Shown: positions 14,095 through 21,738 of the stretch, piece by piece
How positions within the stretch are numbered: the stretch's first letter is position 1
How the letters are laid out: each line of letters starts with the position of its first letter
Origin: Planctomycetota bacterium
Lineage (GTDB): Bacteria > Planctomycetota > Planctomycetia > Pirellulales > Thermoguttaceae
Assembly (NCBI GenBank): GCA_018897395.1
Contig: JAHIKV010000056.1
Span: 1 to 23,153 of the forward strand
Direction: 5' to 3'
Length of the DNA: 23,153 nt
Program-made: the position numbers and the translations under genes
Notes under the pieces: model-generated
What the model was told of the DNA's origin: nothing
Databases searched by the model: none
What the model saw: the letters and a program-made list of their open reading frames with translations, nothing else

Positions 14095-15813
14095 ATGGCC
14101 GCCAAACGCAAAACCGATTTTACGGAAATCCTCATCCGCCAGGGCATCGTCGGCCCCGACCAACTGGCTGAAGCACAGCAGATGGTCGCCGAACAGGGCC
14201 TGAACTTGGCCGATGCCCTTGTCCGGTTGGGATACACCACGGGCGAGGAAGTGATGCGGGCGATGGCCGAGCAACACGGCTTGGACTACGTCAACCTAAG
14301 CGAGGTCTCCATTCCCCCAACGGTCGTCGAGTTGGTGCCCGAGTCCGTGGCGCGGGAAAACGTCGCCATCCCTTTGTCCGAGTCCGACGGCAAGCTGACG
14401 GTGATCGTCAGCGATCCGATGGACTACGACACTTTCGACAAACTGCGGTTCATTCTCAACCGCCAGATCGAGATTTCCCTGGCCCCGCGAGAGGCGATTC
14501 TCGAGGCCATCAACCGCCATTACGGCCAGACCGTCGGCGAAAGCGCCGACTCGATGCTCCAGGAGTTCACCGACACGGCCATCGACTTCACCGAGACGAT
14601 GCAGGAAGCCGAGGCCGGCGAGGAGGAAGTCGACGAAAGCAGCGCGCCGGTGGTGCGGCTGGTGCAATTGGTCATTACAGAGGCGGTTCAACTGCGGGCG
14701 TCCGACATCCACATCGAACCGTTCGAGGACCGGATTCGGGTCCGATATCGGATCGACGGCGTGCTGATCGAGCGAGACAGCCCCCCCAAACGGTTGCTCG
14801 GCGCGATCCTTTCCCGCGTCAAAATTCTCTCCAGACTCGACATCGCCGAGCGACGTCGGACCCAAGACGGACGAATCAAGATTACCGTTGGAGAGAAGGA
14901 ACTCGATTTGCGGGTCAGCGTCATTCCGACCAGCCACGGCCAATCGGTGGTGATGCGCATCCTGGACAAGGACAGCATCAAGGTGGGATTGCGCCAGTTG
15001 GGGTTTTCCGACGAGGACTATCAAAAGGTCCGGGGACTGATCCAGCGGCCCAACGGGATCATTTTAGTTACCGGTCCGACGGGTTCGGGCAAGACGACGT
15101 CGCTGTACGCGGCGCTAAATGAGTTAAATACGCCGGACAGGAAAATTATTACGGCTGAGGACCCCGTAGAGTACTACCTACCGGGGGTGAACCAGGTAGA
15201 AATACGCCATGAGATTGGTTTGGATTTTTCTCGCGTGATCCGTGCCATGTTGCGTCAGGCACCGAATGTGATTTTGGTTGGCGAGATGCGAGACCTTGAG
15301 ACGGCACAGATGGGAATTCAGGCGTCTTTGACTGGACACTTGGTTTTCAGTACACTACATACGAACGATTCGCCCGGCGCCATTACACGTCTGATCGACA
15401 TGGGTGTCCCGGCATACCTCGTATCCAGCAGCGTCGTCGCCATCATGGCTCAGCGTCTTATCCGAGTCGTTTGCCAAAAATGCAAGCATCCGTACGTCCC
15501 CAACGAATCCTTGGTCGAGGGCGCCGGCATCACTCCAGAGATGGCCGCGAATGCCAGCTTCGTCCAGGGCAGCGGATGTGGAAACTGCCAGGGGACCGGC
15601 TTCCGCGGGCGGCTGGGTGTCTTCGAGCTTATGCTCATGTCGCCGAAAATCCGCGAACTGACCTTTAACGCCGCCCCCACGGAAGATATCCGGCGAGCTG
15701 CGATAAGTGAGGGGATGAAAACCCTCTATTGGGATGGTATCGGCAAGGTCCTGCGCGGTGTTACCACCCTGGAGGAGGTCTTGCGTGTAGCGAAACGATC
15801 CGAGTCCGATTAA
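14095..15813 (+). CDS. pilB: PilB/GspE-type pilus assembly ATPase (first copy)
   Basis: The 572-residue hexameric ATPase type powers pilus or pseudopilus extension at the inner membrane. The N-terminal part (about 1-145) is MshEN/T2SSE-N-like ('EILIRQGIVGPDQLAEAQQM', 'ALVRLGYTTGEEVMRAMAEQ'). The catalytic part has 'RASDIHIEPF' (201-210), Walker A 'GPTGSGKT' (327-334), Asp box 'AEDPVEY', Walker B 'NVILVGEMRD' (391-400) and His box 'TGHLVFSTLHTND'. A zinc-binding set has C460/C463 and C495/C498. The start has an AGGAA ribosome site. Synonymous codon choice in about 15060-15480 (TTA, GTA, ATT, CTA) differs from the strongly GC-ending codons around it. It heads the pilus cluster; a 139-base gap precedes pilT. 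GspE is the main alternative name. Confidence 0.93.
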   Translation: MAAKRKTDFTEILIRQGIVGPDQLAEAQQMVAEQGLNLADALVRLGYTTGEEVMRAMAEQHGLDYVNLSEVSIPPTVVELVPESVARENVAIPLSESDGKLTVIVSDPMDYDTFDKLRFILNRQIEISLAPREAILEAINRHYGQTVGESADSMLQEFTDTAIDFTETMQEAEAGEEEVDESSAPVVRLVQLVITEAVQLRASDIHIEPFEDRIRVRYRIDGVLIERDSPPKRLLGAILSRVKILSRLDIAERRRTQDGRIKITVGEKELDLRVSVIPTSHGQSVVMRILDKDSIKVGLRQLGFSDEDYQKVRGLIQRPNGIILVTGPTGSGKTTSLYAALNELNTPDRKIITAEDPVEYYLPGVNQVEIRHEIGLDFSRVIRAMLRQAPNVILVGEMRDLETAQMGIQASLTGHLVFSTLHTNDSPGAITRLIDMGVPAYLVSSSVVAIMAQRLIRVVCQKCKHPYVPNESLVEGAGITPEMAANASFVQGSGCGNCQGTGFRGRLGVFELMLMSPKIRELTFNAAPTEDIRRAAISEGMKTLYWDGIGKVLRGVTTLEEVLRVAKRSESD

Positions 15814-15886
15814 CCAAATTGTTGGTCATACGTCGGCCGGACACGAATAATCATACTGAAAGAAGCCCCGGCACAACCGGATTTTT

Positions 15887-15908
15887 GGCGAGAAGAGGCC
15901 TCTTCGCC
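15887..15908. terminator. Hairpin between pilB and pilT
   Basis: GAAGAGGCCTCTTC (15892-15905) is a perfect 14-base palindrome, extended by GGCG/GCC outside. With no T tract it is more likely an attenuating or RNA-processing structure than a full terminator. Confidence 0.25.
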
Positions 15909-15952
15909 CCCGACTGCCGGTGCAGCACTTAATCGCGGGGAAGACATTCTAA

Positions 15953-17071
15953 ATGGCCAGCATTCTCGTAGACAAACTGTTGCAGACGGTCGTCAACCGC
16001 AACGCCAGCGACTTGCACATTGCCGTCGGCCAACCGCCGGTGATCCGCGTCGACGGGCACTTGATAAAGCTCGAGACGAAGGTCTTGGAGCCGGAAGACA
16101 CGACGTCCTTGATGAAGAGCATCACGCCCGAGCGCTGCCAGCAGGAATTGCAGGAGGTGGGTGGTTCCGACTTCGGCTTCGCCTTCGGCGACAAGGGCCG
16201 GTTCCGCGTTTCCGTCTACAAGGACCGCGGCCACGTAGCGATCGCTCTGCGGCTGATTCCCGCCAGGGTGATGGACTTCAAGGAGTTGGGGACCCCTCCC
16301 GTCTTGACGGACTTATGCACCCGTCCTCGCGGGCTGATCCTGGTGACCGGGCCGACCGGCTCCGGCAAGACCACCACCTTGGCGGCGATGATCGACTTTA
16401 TCAACCAGAACTTCGACCACCACATCATCACCGTCGAGGACCCGATCGAGTTCTACCACACGCACAAGAAGTCGATCGTGAACCAGCGGGAACTGGGGGT
16501 CGACGTGCCCACCTTCGCCGAGGCCATTCGCCGCGGCTTGCGGCAGGACCCGGACGTGATCCTGGTGGGCGAGATGCGCGACCTGGAGACGATCGAGACG
16601 GCGATCACGGCGGCCGAAACCGGCCACATCGTTTTCGCCACCCTGCACACCACCAGCGCCCAAGGCTCGATCAACCGCATCATCGACGTCTTTCCCGTCA
16701 GCCAGCAGGAGCAGATCCGCACGCAGTTGTCCGTTGCCGTCATCGGCGTGCTTTCACAAGCGTTGCTGCCGAAGATCGGCGGCGGCCGGATTGCGGCGTA
16801 CGAGATGCTCGTTATCACGCCGGCCATCGCCAACCTCATCCGCGAGAACAAGACCTTCCGCATCACTTCCGCGATTCAAACGGGTCAAAAGCTGGGTATG
16901 CAACTGCTCGACGACCACATGTTCAGGCTCTGGAAGGACGGCCTGGTGGAGAAGCGGGAAATCCTCTTGAAGGCGCATTCGACCGACGAGTTGCAGATCA
17001 AGATCGCGCGGGTCGAGCGCGGCATGTTCGAGGACGAGGGCGAGGCCCGCGAACGGGGAGAAATGGAGTAA
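15953..17071 (+). CDS. pilT: PilT-type pilus retraction ATPase
   Basis: The 372-residue protein is a PilT twitching-motility ATPase, which drives pilus disassembly and retraction. It opens with 'NASDLHIAVGQPPVIRVDG' (about 17-35) and has Walker A 'GPTGSGKT' (133-140), Asp box 'TVEDPIEF', Walker B 'DVILVGEMRD' (200-209) and His box 'ETGHIVFATLHTT'. The PilT-specific stretch 'AIANLIRENKTFRITSAIQT' followed by 'GQKLGMQLLDDHM' separates it from PilB. It lacks the MshEN region and the zinc cysteines, as expected. The ribosome site is GCGGGGAAG. The next gene starts three bases after its stop, so the two are coupled. Confidence 0.94.
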   Translation: MASILVDKLLQTVVNRNASDLHIAVGQPPVIRVDGHLIKLETKVLEPEDTTSLMKSITPERCQQELQEVGGSDFGFAFGDKGRFRVSVYKDRGHVAIALRLIPARVMDFKELGTPPVLTDLCTRPRGLILVTGPTGSGKTTTLAAMIDFINQNFDHHIITVEDPIEFYHTHKKSIVNQRELGVDVPTFAEAIRRGLRQDPDVILVGEMRDLETIETAITAAETGHIVFATLHTTSAQGSINRIIDVFPVSQQEQIRTQLSVAVIGVLSQALLPKIGGGRIAAYEMLVITPAIANLIRENKTFRITSAIQTGQKLGMQLLDDHMFRLWKDGLVEKREILLKAHSTDELQIKIARVERGMFEDEGEARERGEME

Positions 17072-17074
17072 ACA

Positions 17075-18793
<1,719 letters not shown>

Positions 18794-18794
18794 G

Positions 18795-18892
18795 GTAGTG
18801 GGTAGTGGATAGTGGGTAGTGGATAGTGGATAGTGGGTAGTGGATAGTGGATAGTGGAGTGGGCTGGCCGCTTCAGCGGCCAGTTATGAGAG
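18795..18892. repeat. Composite repeat, copy 1: nine RTAGTGG heptamers plus a 32-bp palindromic module
   Basis: Nine exact 7-base units (GTAGTGG or ATAGTGG) fill 18795-18857. A 32-base module follows at 18861-18892, holding the palindrome CTGGCCGCTTCAGCGGCCAG (18864-18883) and ending TTATGAGAG. An identical 32-base module behind a degenerate array lies after the next gene (20333-20364). A TTTAGCCGTCGCCGGCACGG hairpin follows at about 18894-18918. Confidence 0.9.
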
Positions 18893-18969
18893 GTTTAGCC
18901 GTCGCCGGCACGGCGGCGAAAAAAGAGGTATGTCCGGGCCGCTTGCGGTTTCGTATTAGGAGAATGACC

Positions 18970-20295
18970 ATGCCAACCTATCAATTCGAGGCGATGGACG
19001 CCACCGGTCAGGAGATCAAGGACGTCATCGAGGCCACGAACCAGGACGAGGCGCAGGCGACGATCCGGCAGATGGGGTACTTCGTCACGAAGATCTCCGT
19101 CAAGAAGAGCCGCAAAACCGCCGCCGGGAAAAAGGGGGACCGCAAGGGAAAATCTTTCGCCATCGGCGGGGTCAAGTCGAAAACCCTGACCACTTTCACC
19201 CGTCAGCTCTCGATCCTCCAAGACGCGGGACTTCCCATCCTGCGAAGCCTGAAAATCCTCGAGCAGCAGGCCACTCCAGGCGCGCTGAAAAACTCCCTGA
19301 TCGACGTCTGCGACGAGATCGAGGGCGGGGCCACGCTCTCCGAGGCCATGGCAAAGTCGCCAAAAGCCTTCAACCGGCTCTACGTCAACATGATCAAGGC
19401 CGGTGAGGCGGGCGGGGCGCTCGAGGTGATCCTCAAGCGGTTGGCCGAGTTCCAGGAACGGTCCGAAAGCCTCAAGCGGAAAGTCAAAGGCGCGCTGGTC
19501 TATCCGATCACCGTCGTCGTCTTCGCCTGCTCGATCCTGGTCTTTATCATGATGTGGATCGTGCCCAGGTTCACGAAAATCTTCCTGGACTTCGACACCA
19601 CGCTGCCGGACATCACCGTGGTCCTGATTTTCTTGTCGAACTTCGTGATCAACTTCTGGTACCTGCTGCCCGGCATCCCGCTGTCGATTTGGCTGGTGCT
19701 GAAGTTGATCCGCAAGTTCTCCGGCGGTCGAATGGGATGGCACATGTTCATCATAAAAATGCCCGTCTTCGGGCCGCTGATCGAGAAGAACATCATCGCC
19801 CGGACCATGCGCACCCTCGGCACCCTGGTGGCCAGCGGCGTGCCGATCCTCGAGGCCCTGCACATCACCAAGGAGACCTCGGACAACGCCGTCTTCGAAC
19901 GGCTTTTCCAGAAGGTCTACGAGTCGATCCGCGAGGGCGAGTCGATCGCCAAGCCGTTGAAGGAGAACTCCAAGCCGCCGTTCCATCCAATGGCCTTGTT
20001 CTTCTGGTTCTTCTGGCCGCCGGTGATCGGCGCCCTGCTTTACCTGACGAAAATGAACAAACGAGTGATCGACGACATGGTTGTCAACATGGTCGACGTC
20101 GGCGAGGAAACCGGCGAACTGGACACCATGCTGTACAAAGTGGCCGACACCTACGACGAGGAGGTCGCCGTGATCACCGAAAGCCTGATGAGCCTGATGG
20201 AACCGTTGTTGATTATCGTCCTCGGCTTCATGGTCGGATTCATCGTCATCGCCTTGTTCATGCCGTTGATCAAGCTGATTACCGATTTGAGTTGA
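18970..20295 (+). CDS. pilC: PilC/GspF inner-membrane platform protein
   Basis: The 441-residue platform protein has the GspF double-domain layout. The first domain (about 75-200) has 'FTRQLSILQDAGLPILRSLK' and 'IKAGEAGGALE'; the second (about 278-435) has 'RTLGTLVASGVPILEALHIT', 'VDVGEETGELDTML' and the C-terminal membrane helix 'EPLLIIVLGFMVGFIVIALF'. It joins the ATPases to the growing pilus. ATG 18970 is chosen because AGGAG (18957-18961) is eight bases upstream; ATG 18964 is too close and longer readings run into the repeat. Between 'FHP' (340) and 'VVNMVDVGEE' (371) lies an extra hydrophobic stretch of about 30 residues ('MALFFWFFWPPVIGALLYLT') absent from typical GspF. This gives four membrane-like segments instead of three. 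Confidence 0.93.
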   Translation: MPTYQFEAMDATGQEIKDVIEATNQDEAQATIRQMGYFVTKISVKKSRKTAAGKKGDRKGKSFAIGGVKSKTLTTFTRQLSILQDAGLPILRSLKILEQQATPGALKNSLIDVCDEIEGGATLSEAMAKSPKAFNRLYVNMIKAGEAGGALEVILKRLAEFQERSESLKRKVKGALVYPITVVVFACSILVFIMMWIVPRFTKIFLDFDTTLPDITVVLIFLSNFVINFWYLLPGIPLSIWLVLKLIRKFSGGRMGWHMFIIKMPVFGPLIEKNIIARTMRTLGTLVASGVPILEALHITKETSDNAVFERLFQKVYESIREGESIAKPLKENSKPPFHPMALFFWFFWPPVIGALLYLTKMNKRVIDDMVVNMVDVGEETGELDTMLYKVADTYDEEVAVITESLMSLMEPLLIIVLGFMVGFIVIALFMPLIKLITDLS

Positions 20296-20364
20296 AAGTG
20301 GATAGTGGATAGTGGATGGTGGTTAGTGGAGCGGGCTGGCCGCTTCAGCGGCCAGTTATGAGAG
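20295..20364. repeat. Composite repeat, copy 2: degenerate ATAGTGG heptamers plus the 32-bp module
   Basis: About five heptamers, two exact ATAGTGG and three degenerate, fill 20295-20329, starting at the pilC stop codon. The module at 20333-20364 matches 18861-18892 base for base over 32 positions. The two copies therefore bracket pilC as direct repeats. Confidence 0.9.
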
Positions 20365-20470
20365 CCGCTTGCGGCGCAAGCAATAATAAAAACGCGACAA
20401 ACCGCTTGCGGTTTCGCAACGAAACGAAAAAATACCGACAAGTCGCTTACGGCTTCGCAACCGGGCCGAT
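20365..20470. repeat. CCGCTTGCGG-type short palindromes in the pilC-pseudopilin gap
   Basis: CCGCTTGCGG occurs at 20365-20374 and again, as CCGCTTGCGGTTTCG, at 20402-20416. The latter 15-mer also lies before pilC at 18939-18953. A diverged form (TCGCTTACGGCTTCG) is at about 20443-20457. These are small dispersed repeats. No gene or clear promoter was seen in 20365-20552. Confidence 0.6.
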
Positions 20471-20552
20471 CGAAGGGCAAGGCTGGTTTCCTTTCCGGAC
20501 GCGGCGGCCGCGGGCAAAAAACGCACGTGAGCGCCGTAAGGGAGAAACAGCC

Positions 20553-21737
20553 ATGAAAAGTGGTCAGTGGTCAGTGGTCAGTGGTCAGCGGACGTTTAGC
20601 CGCCGCGTCCACGCGGCGCGTTTCGATCCGTTTAGCCGCCGCGTCCACGCGGCGCGTTTCGATCCGTTTAGCCGCCGCGTCCACGCGGCGCGTTTCGATC
20701 CGTTTAGCCGCCGCGTCCACGCGGCGAGAGGCTCGGGATTCGGGGCTCGAGACTCGAAGGACGGCAGTGGGCGAGTCCTCTGCCTCCAATCCCTAATCCC
20801 TAATCCCCAATCCCTAATCCTTTCCCCTAATCCCCAATCCCTAATCCCTAATCCCTCTCGTTCCGCCTTTACTCTCGTCGAGATGTTGGTGACGGTGACG
20901 ATCATCGGCATCCTGGCGGCGATGTCGTTCGGCGCGTTGCAGATGGCCCGCGAGGCCGCCCGAGAAACCGCCACCAAGTCCACCATCGCAAAGCTGAACA
21001 ACGTCGTCATGCGCCGCTACGAGTCCTACGCGACTCGCCGAGTCCCGATCAGGATTCCGCCCGGCATGCTGCCTCGCCTAGCCGCCGAAATCCGCCTGGC
21101 CGCCATCCGCGACCTGATGCGGATGGAAATGCCGGAACGGTACAATGACATTATCAGCGATCCCACGCCACTTCCTTACCTTCCCATCGGCAGCAATCAA
21201 CTACCAGAACCCGCTTTACACAGACTTTACAGGGATCGGTACAATAACACTCCACAGAACCCCGATCCAACAAAGTCTCCAGCACATGCAGAATGCCTCT
21301 ACATGCTTATCAGCATTGGCAGCCCGGAGGCCATGGAGCAGTTCAACCAATCGGAAATAGCCGATACGGACGGTTATGGTGGGCCCGAATTCGTTGATGG
21401 ATGGGGAAAGCCCATTTACTTTCTTCGTTGGGCACCTGGATGTTCTTTGTATTCCGATATTCAACCTGCTGAGCCGATTAATAGCCACGACCCATTTGAT
21501 ACTAGAAATGTGGATTCAGCCGGATATAAATTGATTCCTTTGATTTTTTCCTTTGGTCGAGATGGAGTAGCTAATGTTAATGTGGGGCACAGAGTAAACT
21601 TTTTTGACTCTACTACCAGTTTGGCTCCTACCAGCATTTGTGGATTTGGACTTTATCAGAACAATGGTGCGCCTGAGCCTGCAGGCAGTACTGGAGCTTT
21701 CGGCAACATCACCAACCATCACATCGAGCAGCGGTAA
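20553..21737 (+). CDS. GspG-like pseudopilin with a 105-residue repeat-built leader
   Basis: The start is ATG 20553 behind AAGGGAG. The prepilin cleavage motif 'SA|FTLVEMLVTVTIIGILAA' puts Phe+1 at residue 106 and Glu+5 at 110, with Ala at -1 where Gly is usual. Normal leaders are about 5-30 residues. This one reads 'MKSGQWSVVSGQ', then 'FSRRVHAARFDP' three times plus a partial fourth copy, a short spacer, and 'SLIPNPQ'-type heptads ending 'NPSRSA', all encoded by DNA repeats. The mature part (289 residues) has the GspG-like 'DGWGKPIYFLRWAPG' and 'FSFGRDGVANV'. It would be processed by a prepilin peptidase, which is not in this window, and join the pseudopilus. DNA from about 21150 to 21730 is visibly less GC-rich than the N-terminal half. 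Confidence 0.85.
   Translation: MKSGQWSVVSGQRTFSRRVHAARFDPFSRRVHAARFDPFSRRVHAARFDPFSRRVHAARGSGFGARDSKDGSGRVLCLQSLIPNPQSLILSPNPQSLIPNPSRSAFTLVEMLVTVTIIGILAAMSFGALQMAREAARETATKSTIAKLNNVVMRRYESYATRRVPIRIPPGMLPRLAAEIRLAAIRDLMRMEMPERYNDIISDPTPLPYLPIGSNQLPEPALHRLYRDRYNNTPQNPDPTKSPAHAECLYMLISIGSPEAMEQFNQSEIADTDGYGGPEFVDGWGKPIYFLRWAPGCSLYSDIQPAEPINSHDPFDTRNVDSAGYKLIPLIFSFGRDGVANVNVGHRVNFFDSTTSLAPTSICGFGLYQNNGAPEPAGSTGAFGNITNHHIEQR
20560..20587. repeat. Four tandem GTGGTCA heptamers in the pseudopilin leader
   Basis: Four exact 7-base units start seven bases after the start codon begins. They encode 'SGQWSVVSG'-type peptide. The period is the same as in the other arrays but the unit differs. Confidence 0.9.
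20595..20730. repeat. 36-bp tandem palindromic repeat, three full copies and one partial
   Basis: Copies start at 20595, 20631, 20667 and 20703; the last diverges after about 26 bases. Each begins TTTAGCCGCCGCGTCCACGC and contains the stem CGCCGCG/CGCGGCG with loop TCCA. Thirty-six bases is twelve codons, so each copy adds 'FSRRVHAARFDP' in frame. An inverted 28-bp copy lies at 22028-22055 in the next gene. Confidence 0.92.
20785..20856. repeat. CCCTAAT/CCCCAAT heptanucleotide array in the first pseudopilin leader
   Basis: Units alternate CCCTAAT and CCCCAAT with one irregular joint at about 20818-20827. Six TAA triplets are all out of frame and three CAA triplets (20787, 20808, 20835) are all in frame. 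The encoded peptide is therefore an uninterrupted 'SLIPNPQ' heptad. Confidence 0.92.
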
Positions 21738-21738
21738 C

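Noticed and set aside
18847..18969. Longer N-terminus for PilC
   Set aside because: The extension is read from the composite repeat and hairpins; the ribosome site AGGAG and the conserved 'MPTYQFEAMD' start favour 18970.
20316..20552. Longer N-terminus for the first pseudopilin
   Set aside because: It comes from the same repeat module and short palindromes; a good ribosome site precedes ATG 20553.
20595..20730. CRISPR-like array of 36-bp palindromic repeats
   Set aside because: The copies are directly adjacent with no spacers, they lie in frame in a gene, and no cas genes are present.
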